Below the pieces are notes generated by a model. The model was not told the DNA's origin, searched no databases, and saw only the letters and a program-made list of their open reading frames with translations. This document shows, piece by piece, positions 33,713-42,541 of a DNA stretch of 64,000 nucleotides; position 1 is the first letter of the stretch; every line of letters starts with the position of its first letter. Location of the stretch: NCBI RefSeq assembly GCF_005047635.1, contig NZ_SUKC01000003.1:224902-288901 (forward strand), in the 5' to 3' direction. A program made the translations under genes and the position numbers. This stretch comes from Arthrobacter sp. CAU 1506. GTDB lineage: Bacteria > Actinomycetota > Actinomycetes > Actinomycetales > Micrococcaceae.

Positions 33713-34924
33713 GTGTTGAGAATCGGACTGACAGGTGGAATCGCCGCCGGAAAATCGCTCGCCGCCCGGCGACTGACGGAGCTGGGCGCAACCTTGGTCG
33801 ACGCCGATGCTATCGCCCGGGAAGTAGTAGAGCCGGGCACCGATGGCCTGCTCGCGGTCGTCGAAGCCTTCGGCCCGGAGGTCTTGGATGCCGAGGGCCG
33901 GCTGAACCGCCCGGCGCTGGGCGCCTTGGTGTTCAATGATCCGGCGCAACGCGAGCGCCTGAACACGATTGTGCATCCTCTGGTCCGCGCGCGTGCGGCC
34001 GAAAGGGCAGCTGCCGCCGGCGAAGGCGGAATCCTTGTCCAGGACATCCCACTGCTGGTGGAAACCGGACAGAGCCCCTCCTTCCACCTGGTCTTGGTGA
34101 TCGACGCCCCCAGCGAAGAGCGGCTGCGGCGCATGATTGAAGACCGTGGCATGACTGAGGCCGACGCCCGTTCCCGGATGGCCGCCCAGGCCTCGTCGGC
34201 AGAACGCAGGGCTGCCGCCGACGTGGTGCTGAACAACACCGGGACGCGCGAGCAGTTGCTGGCCGCACTGGATGCCCTCTGGGAGGAGCGGCTGGTGCCC
34301 TTCAACCAGAACTTGCTGGCCGGCCGGCTGGCTCCTCGCTTGGGGCCGCCGGTGCTGGTGGATCCGCAACCGCAGTGGCCGGCGCAGGCAGCCTTGCTGG
34401 CGGAGCGGATCAGGCGCTCCGACCCGCGGATCATGGCAGTCGACCACATTGGGTCAACGGCCGTTCCGGGCCTGCCGGCCAAGGACGTGCTGGACCTGCA
34501 GGTCACGGTGGCCAGCATGGCGGATGCCGACTCCGCCGCCGAGGCGCTGGCCGCGGCCGGCTTCCCGCGCTGGCCCGGCAGCTGGCGCGACACGGCGAAA
34601 CCGCAGCATCCGGAGCCGGGAGACTGGGCCAAGCGGCTGCACGGCAACGCCGATCCGGGCCGGGCCGTCAATGTGCATGTCCGGGAAGCGGGCTCGCCGG
34701 GTTGGCGTTTTGCCTTGCTGTTCCGCGACTGGCTGCGGGCAGACCAGGGGGCCGCCGAAGCCTATCTGGCCGAGAAGCGGCGGCTGGCCGCCCTGCATGC
34801 CGCGGACCCATCCGCCGGCCGCTACGCCCGGGCCAAGGAAGACTGGTTCAGCCAAACAGCAGACCCGCAGATGCATCGGTGGGCCGAGGACACAGGCTGG
34901 AAACCGCCCGCTCTCGGCGGCTAG
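33713..34924 (+). CDS. coaE: Dephospho-CoA kinase fused to a GrpB (UPF0157) domain
   Basis: Last enzyme of CoA synthesis: phosphorylates dephospho-CoA with ATP. Residues 1 to about 200 are the kinase, with the P-loop GLTGGIAAGKS at residues 5-15, the D-A-D-A-I-A-R-E-V substrate motif, and HPLVRARAAE. Residues about 215-403 form a GrpB/UPF0157 nucleotidyltransferase-like domain, with VDHIGSTAVPGLPAKDVLDL. The same fusion occurs in mycobacteria, where the second domain helps folding or regulation. Total length is 403 residues, normal for the fused form. It starts with GTG. Confidence 0.95.
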   Translation: MLRIGLTGGIAAGKSLAARRLTELGATLVDADAIAREVVEPGTDGLLAVVEAFGPEVLDAEGRLNRPALGALVFNDPAQRERLNTIVHPLVRARAAERAAAAGEGGILVQDIPLLVETGQSPSFHLVLVIDAPSEERLRRMIEDRGMTEADARSRMAAQASSAERRAAADVVLNNTGTREQLLAALDALWEERLVPFNQNLLAGRLAPRLGPPVLVDPQPQWPAQAALLAERIRRSDPRIMAVDHIGSTAVPGLPAKDVLDLQVTVASMADADSAAEALAAAGFPRWPGSWRDTAKPQHPEPGDWAKRLHGNADPGRAVNVHVREAGSPGWRFALLFRDWLRADQGAAEAYLAEKRRLAALHAADPSAGRYARAKEDWFSQTADPQMHRWAEDTGWKPPALGG

Positions 34925-34939
34925 CGCCGGCGCGGTTTC

Positions 34940-35797
34940 TCAGCCGGTGGGAGGGGTGAACTGGCTGGCGGTGAAGTCGGCCCCCCACGGGTCCCTGATC
35001 ACCGCATCCCGCGTCCAGTCCGTGTCGGTCCGGTCAAGCACCGTTCCGCCCAACCGCTCGGCATCGGCCGCCGTCGCATCGCGGTCGGCGACGGTGAAAG
35101 CCACGTGCCAGTGTGGTGCCTCCCCGTGCTGCACCTCCGAAAGCCACCCGATGGCGTCCGCGAAGCCCGGCGGAGCAGCGATACCAGACTGGCGCTCGTG
35201 GATCTCCGGGTCACTGGTCGACTGCAGGTGGTCGCCATAGCCGGGGACGCGGATCATGCTGCCGAAACCGAGGTCGTCGAACTGCCAGCCGAACACCCGG
35301 CCGTAGAACTCCCTGGCCGCGGCAGGATCCGCGGCGTGGAGGTCGCTGAAGTTCCACGCCCCCGGCACATTGACCGCCTGGGCACCCGGGCGGCGCCGCG
35401 CCTGCCAGAGCCGGAACACGACACCGGCCGGATCGGCGCACACCGTTGACCAGCCGCCCTCCCCGGCAGCCTCCGGACCGGAGAGCACCCGGCCGCCCGC
35501 GGAGCGGATCCTGTCCAGGGCACCCTCGGAATCCTCGACCGCCACGTACGTGTTCCAGGCCGGCTCGCCGCCGCCGGCCGTGCCCTCGCCGCCGACGACT
35601 CGGGCTTCGCCGAGGCCGGCGACATCACGGCCGTCGAGCTGGGCGATCACGTAGCGCGGGGAGGCGCCCGGCGGCGTTGCGTCGGCGAACGTCCAGCCGA
35701 ACAGGCCGCCGTAGAATTCCTTGGCCTTCTCAATGTCCCGGTGTTCGACGTCGATCCACGACGTCACGCCCTCGGGATAGGTCCGGACCTGGTCCAT
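34940..35797 (-). CDS. VOC-family protein with two glyoxalase-like domains
   Basis: A 285-residue protein made of two vicinal-oxygen-chelate modules. The first has S-W-I-D-V-E-H-R-D-I-E-K-A-K-E-F-Y-G-G-L-F-G-W; the second has N-F-S-D-L-H-A-A-D-P and EFYGRVFGWQFDD. Each FYG-x-x-F-G-W block is a VOC hallmark. Relatives are metal-dependent lyases or dioxygenases, or bind drugs such as bleomycin. Metal ligands are only partly conserved, so a binding role is possible. The start at 35797 follows GGAAGG by 7 nt. It converges on coaE with a 15-nt gap. Confidence 0.82.
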   Translation of the reverse strand: MDQVRTYPEGVTSWIDVEHRDIEKAKEFYGGLFGWTFADATPPGASPRYVIAQLDGRDVAGLGEARVVGGEGTAGGGEPAWNTYVAVEDSEGALDRIRSAGGRVLSGPEAAGEGGWSTVCADPAGVVFRLWQARRRPGAQAVNVPGAWNFSDLHAADPAAAREFYGRVFGWQFDDLGFGSMIRVPGYGDHLQSTSDPEIHERQSGIAAPPGFADAIGWLSEVQHGEAPHWHVAFTVADRDATAADAERLGGTVLDRTDTDWTRDAVIRDPWGADFTASQFTPPTG

Positions 35798-35945
35798 GAT
35801 GTGCCTTCCGTTCGTCGTCGGGTGCACGGACAGATCTACCGCACACAACTGCGCCGAGGCAACGGTGCACGGACGCGGCAGGGGTAGCCGAGGCGCCGAT
35901 TTTTGCCCAGAGCGATTCAGGACCCACACTGACCGGAATCGGGTC

Positions 35946-35951
35946 TACGGT
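35946..35951 (+). promoter_or_regulatory. -10 box, leaderless start of uvrB
   Basis: TACGGT ends 7 nt before the ATG at 35959. No LexA-type box was found in the 150 bp upstream. Confidence 0.4.
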
Positions 35952-35958
35952 TAACGGC

Positions 35959-38055
35959 ATGAGTCTTGCGCAGGACATCAAACGCATTGTAGCGCCCTTC
36001 GAAGTCGTCAGCGAGTTCCAGCCCGCGGGCGACCAGCCGACAGCCATCGCCGAACTGACGGAACGGATCCAGGCCGGAGAGAAAGACGTGGTGCTGCTCG
36101 GCGCCACCGGTACCGGCAAGTCCGCCACCACCGCCTGGCTGGTGGAACAGGTGCAGCGGCCCACCCTGGTGCTGGTGCAGAACAAAACCTTGGCGGCCCA
36201 GCTCGCCAACGAGTTCCGCGAACTGCTGCCGAACAACGCCGTGGAATACTTCGTTTCGTACTACGACTACTACCAGCCGGAAGCCTACGTCCCGCAGACG
36301 GACACCTTCATTGAGAAAGACTCCTCCATCAATGAGGAAGTCGAACGGCTGCGCCACTCGGCCACCAACGCGCTGCTGACCCGGCGCGACGTCATCGTGG
36401 TGGCCACCGTGTCCTGCATCTACGGCCTGGGCACGCCGGAAGAGTACATCGCCGGAATGGTCACGCTGCGCAAGGGCGCCGAAATGAACCGCGACGACAT
36501 GCTCCGCCGGTTCGTCGCCATGCAATATGCCCGCAATGACATCGACTTCCACCGCGGCACCTTCCGGGTGCGCGGCGACACGGTGGAGATCATTCCGATG
36601 TACGAGGAGCTGGCGGTCCGGATCGAGTTCTTCGGCGACGAGATCGAACAGATCCAGACACTGCACCCGGTCACCGGCGAGATCATCCGCGAGGAGACGG
36701 AGATGTATGTCTTCCCGGCCTCGCACTACGTGGCCGGCGAGGACCGGATGAGTCGCGCGGTCAAGGAAATAGAGGACGAACTGCGCGACCGGCTGCAGGT
36801 GCTCGAGTCGCAGAACAAACTGGTGGAAGCGCAGCGGCTCCGGATGCGCACCACCTACGATCTGGAAATGATGCAGCAGATGGGGTTCTGCAACGGCATT
36901 GAAAACTACTCGCGGCACATCGATGGCCGCGGTCCGGGCACGGCGCCGCATTGCCTGCTGGACTACTTCCCGGACGACTTCCTGCTGGTGATTGACGAAT
37001 CGCATGTGACCGTGCCGCAGATCGGCGCGATGTATGAGGGCGACATGTCCCGCAAACGGACCCTGGTGGACCACGGTTTCCGGCTGCCGTCCGCGATGGA
37101 CAACCGGCCGCTGAAGTGGGACGAGTTCCTGGAGCGGATCGGGCAGACCGTCTACCTTTCCGCCACGCCGGGCAAGTACGAGCTGTCCAAGTCCGACGGA
37201 TATGTGCAGCAGATCATCCGGCCCACCGGCCTGGTGGACCCGGAGGTCATCGTCAAGCCCACCAAGGGCCAGATCGACGACCTGCTGGGCGAGATCAACG
37301 CGCGGGTGGAGCGGAACGAACGCGTTCTGGTCACCACGCTGACCAAGCGGATGGCCGAGGACCTGACCGACTACCTGAACGAGCACGGGGTCAAGGTCCA
37401 GTACCTGCACTCCGACGTGGACACGCTGCGCCGCGTGGAGCTTCTCCGGGAACTGCGGATGGGCGCCTTCGACGTGCTGGTGGGCATCAACCTGCTCCGC
37501 GAAGGCCTGGACCTGCCCGAAGTCTCGCTGGTCGCGATCCTGGACGCGGACAAAGAGGGCTTCCTGCGCAGCAGCACGTCGCTGATCCAGACCATCGGCC
37601 GTGCCGCCCGCAACGTCTCCGGCCAGGTGCACATGTACGCGGACAAGATCACCGACTCGATGGCCAATGCCATCGAGGAAACCAACCGGCGCCGTGAGAT
37701 CCAGATTGCCCACAACAAGCAGCACGGCGTGGACCCGCAGCCGCTGCGCAAGCGGATTGCGGACATCACGGACCAGTTGGCCCGCGAAGACGCCGACACC
37801 CAGCAGCTGCTGAAGGACTTTGACTACGGCAAGGGCAAGCGCGGATTTTCCGCGGCAGTGTCCAAGGACAAGGTCCGCCGCGACGGGCTGGCTGCTGCCC
37901 CGGCCGAGGACCTGGGCGAGCTGATCGCGCAGATGACCGAGCAGATGCACGCCGCAGCGGCGGAACTGCAGTTCGAGCTGGCCGCCCGGCTGCGCGACGA
38001 GGTTTCCGACCTGAAGAAGGACCTGCGGCAGATGCGCGCCGCCGGCCACGCCTGA
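35959..38055 (+). CDS. uvrB: Excinuclease ABC subunit B
   Basis: Damage-verifying helicase of nucleotide excision repair. The 698-residue protein has Walker A GATGTGKS (about residues 50-57), the damage-probing beta-hairpin region [13 protein letters not shown], the DEAH-type box L-V-I-D-E-S-H, helicase motif [11 protein letters not shown], and a C-terminal UVR motif (about residues 655-690) that contacts UvrC. Length and order match standard UvrB. It is a single gene; uvrA and uvrC are about 16 and 20 kb downstream. Confidence 0.97.
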   Translation: MSLAQDIKRIVAPFEVVSEFQPAGDQPTAIAELTERIQAGEKDVVLLGATGTGKSATTAWLVEQVQRPTLVLVQNKTLAAQLANEFRELLPNNAVEYFVSYYDYYQPEAYVPQTDTFIEKDSSINEEVERLRHSATNALLTRRDVIVVATVSCIYGLGTPEEYIAGMVTLRKGAEMNRDDMLRRFVAMQYARNDIDFHRGTFRVRGDTVEIIPMYEELAVRIEFFGDEIEQIQTLHPVTGEIIREETEMYVFPASHYVAGEDRMSRAVKEIEDELRDRLQVLESQNKLVEAQRLRMRTTYDLEMMQQMGFCNGIENYSRHIDGRGPGTAPHCLLDYFPDDFLLVIDESHVTVPQIGAMYEGDMSRKRTLVDHGFRLPSAMDNRPLKWDEFLERIGQTVYLSATPGKYELSKSDGYVQQIIRPTGLVDPEVIVKPTKGQIDDLLGEINARVERNERVLVTTLTKRMAEDLTDYLNEHGVKVQYLHSDVDTLRRVELLRELRMGAFDVLVGINLLREGLDLPEVSLVAILDADKEGFLRSSTSLIQTIGRAARNVSGQVHMYADKITDSMANAIEETNRRREIQIAHNKQHGVDPQPLRKRIADITDQLAREDADTQQLLKDFDYGKGKRGFSAAVSKDKVRRDGLAAAPAEDLGELIAQMTEQMHAAAAELQFELAARLRDEVSDLKKDLRQMRAAGHA

Positions 38056-38090
38056 CACGTGCGTTGCCTGCCGTTGCAGGCTGTGTGGAG

Positions 38091-38128
38091 GGGATCACGA
38101 CGGCGGTGCGCACCGCCGTCGTGATCCC
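38091..38128. terminator. Perfect 38-bp palindrome after uvrB
   Basis: Two 19-bp arms, GGGATCACGACGGCGGTGC and its exact complement, meet with no gap. As RNA this folds into a very stable hairpin, 35 nt after the uvrB stop, most simply a terminator. It lies about 25 nt before the riboswitch that precedes terC and overlaps the expected -35 position of the terC promoter. Confidence 0.75.
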
Positions 38129-38138
38129 TGCCTTGCGC

Positions 38139-38144
38139 TACACT
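38139..38144 (+). promoter_or_regulatory. -10 box of the terC riboswitch transcript
   Basis: TACACT lies just before the riboswitch, so transcription would start near 38151. The -35 region falls in the palindrome and is not recognisable. Confidence 0.4.
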
Positions 38145-38148
38145 TGTC

Positions 38149-38268
38149 CGAGCGTAGGGGAGTATCCCGAACACTGTGAACGTCAGCACGCGGGGCATCG
38201 AAGCTCCGCCGGGCGCAGTGGCCTGGCCGGTCAGGGCAGGCGGAGAGACTTGCGGCGAACACTCGCAC
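38149..38268 (+). ncRNA. yybP-ykoY (manganese) riboswitch upstream of terC
   Basis: The leader of the TerC gene has the conserved parts of the yybP-ykoY class: AGGGGAGTATCCC at 38156-38168, GTCAGCACGCGGGGC from 38182, and CGGAGAGACTTGCGGCG from 38241. The outer stem pairs CGAGCGT (38149) with ACACTCG (38260), one mismatch. Members sense Mn2+ and commonly sit before TerC/YkoY and MntP exporters. The class is assigned by eye; a covariance search would settle it. Confidence 0.75.
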
Positions 38269-38314
38269 CCGCGCACCGCACGCGCGCGGCATCTTCTGTG
38301 AAAGGCAAGGTTCC

Positions 38315-39349
38315 GTGTCGGACCAATTAACGCTGCCCTTTGAGATCATCTCGTTTGTGGTCCTGGGCATCATCCTGCTGTTTGACCTGCTCTACGTGGT
38401 CAAGCGGCCGCACGAGCCGTCCATGAAGGAAGCCGGGCTCTGGGTAGGCTTCTACGTCACCTTGGCCCTGATCTTCGCCGGCCTGCTGTTCTGGCAGGCA
38501 GGCCCGGACTACGGCCAGGAGTTCGTGGCGGGCTGGATCACCGAGTACAGCCTCAGCGTGGACAACCTGTTTGTCTTCATCATCATCATGGCCAGGTTCT
38601 CCGTGCCCCGGAAGTACCAGCAGGAAGTGCTGATGTTCGGCATCATCATTGCGCTGGTCCTGCGCGGTATCTTCATCCTGCTGGGCGCCACCGTGATTGC
38701 CCACTTCAGCTGGGTCTTCTACATCTTCGGAGCCTTCCTGCTCTGGACCGCCTGGAAGCAGGCCACCGACTCCGGAGAAGACGAGGAAGAAGGGTCCGAA
38801 TCCGGGCTGGTGGCCCGGCTGACCAAGAAGCTGCCGGTCAGCGAACACTACGACGGCAACAAGCTGCGCACCACGGTGGACGGCAAGCGCTTGTTCACCC
38901 CGATGGTCATGGTCTTCATCACCATCGGCATGACCGACCTTCTGTTCGCGGTGGACTCCATCCCGGCGATCTTCGGCCTGACCCAGAGCGCCTTCATCGT
39001 GTTCACCGCGAACATCTTCGCGCTGATGGGTCTGCGCCAGCTCTACTTCCTGTTGGGCGGCCTGATGGACCGGCTGGTCTACCTGAAGCACGGGCTGTCC
39101 GTGATCCTGGCCTTCATCGGTGTGAAGCTGATTTTCCACGCCCTGCATGAGAACGAGCTGCCGTTCATCAACGGCGGCCAGCACATCGAGTGGATCCCGG
39201 AGATCAGCACCGGGTTGTCCTTGGCCGTGATTATCGGCACCCTGGTGGTCGCCACGGTGGCCAGCCTGCTCAGCCCGGCCGGTCGCCAGGCCGCCATCGA
39301 CGCGCGGCTGGCCAAGGACGCTGAACGGGCCAAGTCCGACTCTGAGTAA
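38315..39349 (+). CDS. TerC family membrane protein (probable manganese exporter)
   Basis: Integral membrane protein of 344 residues with about eight or nine helices. TerC signatures are ITEYSLSVDNLFVFIIIM and FITIGMTDLLFAVDSIPAIFG; the acidic residues in these two segments are the presumed metal-binding sites. An acidic loop (about residues 150-165, EDEEEGS) lies between helices. It starts with GTG, after AAAGGCAAGG. Relatives such as Alx and MeeF export Mn2+ or metallate secreted enzymes, and the upstream Mn-type riboswitch fits that role. A tellurite function is not implied. Confidence 0.9.
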   Translation: MSDQLTLPFEIISFVVLGIILLFDLLYVVKRPHEPSMKEAGLWVGFYVTLALIFAGLLFWQAGPDYGQEFVAGWITEYSLSVDNLFVFIIIMARFSVPRKYQQEVLMFGIIIALVLRGIFILLGATVIAHFSWVFYIFGAFLLWTAWKQATDSGEDEEEGSESGLVARLTKKLPVSEHYDGNKLRTTVDGKRLFTPMVMVFITIGMTDLLFAVDSIPAIFGLTQSAFIVFTANIFALMGLRQLYFLLGGLMDRLVYLKHGLSVILAFIGVKLIFHALHENELPFINGGQHIEWIPEISTGLSLAVIIGTLVVATVASLLSPAGRQAAIDARLAKDAERAKSDSE

Positions 39350-39376
39350 CACCGGCACCACCGGTCGTCCGTCGAC

Positions 39377-39382
39377 TAGGCT
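39377..39382 (+). promoter_or_regulatory. -10 box, leaderless start of the MFS gene
   Basis: TAGGCT ends 6 nt before the GTG at 39389, 28 nt after the terC stop. The transcript would begin at the start codon. Confidence 0.45.
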
Positions 39383-39388
39383 CGGCGT

Positions 39389-40705
39389 GTGAAAGAACTG
39401 AGCAACGCGGCGCTGAACGCAGACCCTCGCACGAGGGCCGTTCAGCGCCGCGTTGTCATTTCCCTGTCCATGGCGCAGCTCTTCAGCGGCCTGGGCCATG
39501 GCGCGGGACTCGCCATCGGCTCACTGCTGGCGGTAGAGCTCACCGGCAGCGAGGCGCTGGCCGGAACGTCCACCATGGCGATTTCGTTGGCCGCCGCGCT
39601 GGCCGCCCTGCCGTTGGCGGGGACCGCCGCCCGGTCCGGACGCCGGCGGGCGTTGGTCACCGGCCTGCTGCTGGCCCTGCTGGGATCCGCACTGATGGCG
39701 CTTGCACCCGTCACCGGGTCCTTTGCCGTGCTGCTGGCCGGCTCCGCCTTGCTGGGTGTAGGTAACGCGGCCAACCTGCAGGCGCGCTTCGCCGCGGTGG
39801 ATCTGGCCGTGCCCCAGCATCGCGGCCGGGACCTGGCTTTCGTCGTCTGGTCCATCACCGTGGGGGCCGTCGCAGGACCGAACCTGATCCGGCCGGGTGC
39901 CGAACTGGGTGCTGCGCTCGGGCTGCCGGAATCGTCCGGGCCCTTCCTGTTCTCGATGGCCGGGATGGCCATCGGCGCCGCCCTGCTGCTGGTGGGGCTG
40001 CGGCCCGATCCGCTGCGCTACGCGCGCTCGCTCGGCACTGGCCCAGCCGACCTCCGCCCGGTCCAACGCCGCGGAACGCTGCGCACCGGTGTGGCCGCGG
40101 TGCGCCAGCATCCGATGGCCATGCTCGCGCTGGCCGCGGTGATCGGCGCCCATCTGGTCATGGTGGCAGTCATGTCCATGACCCCGGTCCACCTGCAAGA
40201 ACTGGACCATGCAGGCGGACATCAGCACAGCCAGACCGACACCTTCGCCATCATCGGCTTCACCATTTCACTGCACATGGCCGGCATGTATGCGCTCTCG
40301 CCGCTGATGGGCTGGCTGACCGACCGGCTCGGCCGAGTCGGCACCATCGTGGTGGGGCAGCTGATGCTGCTGGCCGCTACAGCCCTGGCCGGCGCTGGGC
40401 AGCAGGATACCTGGCTGGTGGGGGCCGGACTGATGCTGCTGGGCCTGGGCTGGTCCGCCTCGGTGATCGCTGGATCCACCCTGTTGGCCGAGTCGGTCCC
40501 GGAAGCGGAACGCGTTCCCGCCCAAGGCTTGTCGGACACCCTCATGGGGGCGGCCGGGGCAATGGGGGCGGCATTCTCCGGTCCGGTGCTGGCCGTCATG
40601 GGATTCGCCGGCCTCAACGCCACGGCGGCCATCGTTGCCGTGGTCCTGCTAGGCGCCGCCGCCAGCGTCTGGCGGCGGGGCGCCCGCACAGGAGCCGCCC
40701 GCTAG
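39389..40705 (+). CDS. Major facilitator superfamily transporter
   Basis: Twelve-TM drug or metabolite exporter of 438 residues. The loop between helices 2 and 3 reads G-T-A-A-R-S-G-R-R-R-A-L, the MFS motif A region, and is repeated more weakly in the second half as LTDRLGRV. A His-rich loop (HAGGHQHSQT) near the middle could bind metal. It starts with GTG behind a leaderless promoter; a later ATG at 39469 would also keep all helices. A large perfect hairpin lies within codons 5-23. The stop codon is shared with the converging peptidase gene (CTAG). Substrate is unknown. Confidence 0.85.
   Translation: MKELSNAALNADPRTRAVQRRVVISLSMAQLFSGLGHGAGLAIGSLLAVELTGSEALAGTSTMAISLAAALAALPLAGTAARSGRRRALVTGLLLALLGSALMALAPVTGSFAVLLAGSALLGVGNAANLQARFAAVDLAVPQHRGRDLAFVVWSITVGAVAGPNLIRPGAELGAALGLPESSGPFLFSMAGMAIGAALLLVGLRPDPLRYARSLGTGPADLRPVQRRGTLRTGVAAVRQHPMAMLALAAVIGAHLVMVAVMSMTPVHLQELDHAGGHQHSQTDTFAIIGFTISLHMAGMYALSPLMGWLTDRLGRVGTIVVGQLMLLAATALAGAGQQDTWLVGAGLMLLGLGWSASVIAGSTLLAESVPEAERVPAQGLSDTLMGAAGAMGAAFSGPVLAVMGFAGLNATAAIVAVVLLGAAASVWRRGARTGAAR
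39403..39455 (+). terminator. Perfect hairpin inside the 5' end of the MFS gene
   Basis: CAACGCGGCGCTGAAC (39403-39418) pairs exactly with GTTCAGCGCCGCGTTG (39440-39455), and the 21-nt loop holds a further 6-bp stem CCCTCG/CGAGGG. It begins 53 nt after the terC stop, so it may terminate terC or attenuate the MFS transcript. If the MFS gene really starts at 39469, the hairpin is purely intergenic. Confidence 0.6.
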
Positions 40706-42006
40706 TTCCGAACCATGCCGAGCAGCCGGCCGAAGATGGCTTCGCCGTCGTCGGCAATGCCGTCATGATGGAACTGGTCGGTTTCCCAGACCTGCAGCCG
40801 GTTGACCTGGCCTGCCGTCTCCAGCGAAAGTCCGCGCTCCACGTAAATGTCGTCGCGGTACACATTGGCTGCCACCGGGACGGTGTTCCGGGCCAGGCGG
40901 TCGCGGTCGTAGAGCGCGGGCCAGTCGGACTTGGCGGCCAGCAGCTCGGCGACCTCGCGGAGCGGTGCCAGGGCAGGGTCCTGCTCGAAGTACCACGGAT
41001 AGATCATCTCGCCGGTCAGCAGCGGTTCGGCGGCCTCGGGAGAAAACTGCGGGAACTCGCGGAGGACCCGCCAGGCCGCCCAGTCGGTGGCTGCGTGCTG
41101 GGCGTAGATCGACTCGTGCATCAGCGCGTACAGCGGGTTGGTGGCCCGGCTGACCAGAGCGGCCAGCTGTTCCAGGAAGGAGTCGGAGAGCCGCTGGCCG
41201 GCCGGAGTCTGGACGAACGCCTCCTCCAGCAGGTAGTGCAGGGCGTCGATCCGGGTGTTGCCGCCGAGGAACGACCCGGCCATCTGGAAGCGGCCGGTCG
41301 TCAGGCGCTCACCGGAGGGCAGGTATTCGGGCACCGTGTCCAGGTGCCGTGCGACGGCGGTGACCCGCGCACGGTCCTGCGGGTAGCGGTCGAAATACTC
41401 CCGGTTGCGGGCCTCCACTCGGGGGAAGGTGGCCCGGTAGACCCGGTCGGCGTCGCCGGCCAGCGGAGCCAGGCCTCCGGTGATCAGGACTTCTTGCAGC
41501 CCTTCCGGTGCGAGCGAGAGGTAGGTCAGCGAGCAGAAGCCGCCGTAGCTTTGGCCGAAGATGCTCCAGGGGCCGCTCTCGAGTTGCCGCCGGATCAGTT
41601 CGGCGTCGCGCACAATGGAATCCGCACGGAAATGCGTCAGGTAGTCCGCCTGTTCCGCGGCGCCACCGCGCAGCGGCAGGGTCTGCCGGTTCACCGGGGC
41701 GGACAAGCCGGTGCCCCGCTGGTCCAGCATCAGGATCCGGAAGGACTTGGCCGCTTCTTTCATCCAGCCGCCCAGCGAGGTCACCCGGTTGCCGCGTCCG
41801 CCGGGGCCGCCCTGCAGGAACAGCAGCCAGGGCAGGCGGGCCGCGGCGTCGTCGTCGTGCTCAGTAGAGGAGTATTCCCGGGCAAAGATCTCCAGGGATT
41901 CGCCGCCGGGGTCGGCATGGTCGAGTGGAACGGTGAAGAAATGCTCCGCTGTTCGCATCCCGCGCTGGCGGTAGGCTCCGGCCACCCGGTGCGGCTGCCC
42001 GATCAC
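40702..42006 (-). CDS. Prolyl-iminopeptidase-like alpha/beta-hydrolase
   Basis: Serine peptidase of 434 residues that would cleave N-terminal proline or similar residues from short peptides. Signatures are the oxyanion motif FLQGGPGGRGNR, the D-Q-R-G-T-G-L-S motif and the nucleophile elbow G-Q-S-Y-G-G-F; the catalytic His is in QFHHDGIADDGE near the C-terminus. The GTG at 42006 overlaps the stop of the GNAT gene upstream (GTGA), which argues for coupled translation; an ATG at 41958 is an alternative. No signal peptide. It converges on the MFS gene, sharing CTAG. Confidence 0.86.
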   Translation of the reverse strand: MIGQPHRVAGAYRQRGMRTAEHFFTVPLDHADPGGESLEIFAREYSSTEHDDDAAARLPWLLFLQGGPGGRGNRVTSLGGWMKEAAKSFRILMLDQRGTGLSAPVNRQTLPLRGGAAEQADYLTHFRADSIVRDAELIRRQLESGPWSIFGQSYGGFCSLTYLSLAPEGLQEVLITGGLAPLAGDADRVYRATFPRVEARNREYFDRYPQDRARVTAVARHLDTVPEYLPSGERLTTGRFQMAGSFLGGNTRIDALHYLLEEAFVQTPAGQRLSDSFLEQLAALVSRATNPLYALMHESIYAQHAATDWAAWRVLREFPQFSPEAAEPLLTGEMIYPWYFEQDPALAPLREVAELLAAKSDWPALYDRDRLARNTVPVAANVYRDDIYVERGLSLETAGQVNRLQVWETDQFHHDGIADDGEAIFGRLLGMVRN

Positions 42007-42494
42007 AGGGAGACCCGATCCACCGTCCCGAAAGCGGACAGTGCGTCGCCGGTCAACCGGAACGTCGACCATTCCTCCTGCGGACGGGCGCCCAGGCTGC
42101 GGTAGAAATCGATGGACGGACTGTTCCAGTTCAACACGGCCCACTCCACCCGGGCATAGCCGGAGGCCACCGCATGGCTGGCCAGCGTTTGCAGCAGGGC
42201 CTTGCCGTAGCCACGGCCGCGGGCCTCGGGCCGCACGTAGAGGTCCTCCAGGTAGATGCCGTGGACGCCTTCCCAGGTGGAGAAATTCCGGAACCAGAGG
42301 GCGAATCCCTGCACGCCGCCGTCGTCTTCGGCGATGTGCGCGAACACCGATGGCTGAGCCGAGAACAATGCTTCCCGCAGCTGGTCCGGCGTGGTCTTGA
42401 CCGCGTCGGGTTCTTTCTCATACACCGCGAGATCGCGGATCAATTCGAGGATGACGGGGACATCGGCTTCTTTGGCAGGGCGGATCATAGACAT
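42003..42494 (-). CDS. GNAT acetyltransferase, spermidine/diamine acetyltransferase-like
   Basis: Acetyl-CoA-dependent N-acetyltransferase of 163 residues. The sequence follows the SSAT (diamine acetyltransferase) pattern: IRPAKEADVPVILELIRDLA at the start, YEKEPDAV, then GIYLEDLYVRPEARGRGYG, which holds the acetyl-CoA loop, and W-A-V-L-N-W-N-S-P-S-I-D-F-Y. Amine or polyamine acetylation is likely but the substrate is not certain. It is co-transcribed with the peptidase gene and divergent from the AAA+ gene, with 47 nt between starts. Confidence 0.85.
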   Translation of the reverse strand: MSMIRPAKEADVPVILELIRDLAVYEKEPDAVKTTPDQLREALFSAQPSVFAHIAEDDGGVQGFALWFRNFSTWEGVHGIYLEDLYVRPEARGRGYGKALLQTLASHAVASGYARVEWAVLNWNSPSIDFYRSLGARPQEEWSTFRLTGDALSAFGTVDRVSL

Positions 42495-42529
42495 GATGAG
42501 AGCCTATCGTCCGAAGCAGTCCGCGTTGG

Positions 42530-42535
42530 TAGGGT
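42530..42535 (+). promoter_or_regulatory. -10 box, leaderless start of the AAA+ gene
   Basis: TAGGGT ends 6 nt before the ATG at 42542. No ribosome binding site is visible. Confidence 0.45.
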
Positions 42536-42541
42536 CGGTCC

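Noticed and set aside
38315..39349. Tellurite resistance function for the TerC protein
   Set aside because: No other ter genes are nearby, and the Mn-type riboswitch points to metal export.
40702..40705. Functional meaning of the shared CTAG at two facing stops
   Set aside because: TAG on both strands from one CTAG is a simple consequence of tight converging packing.
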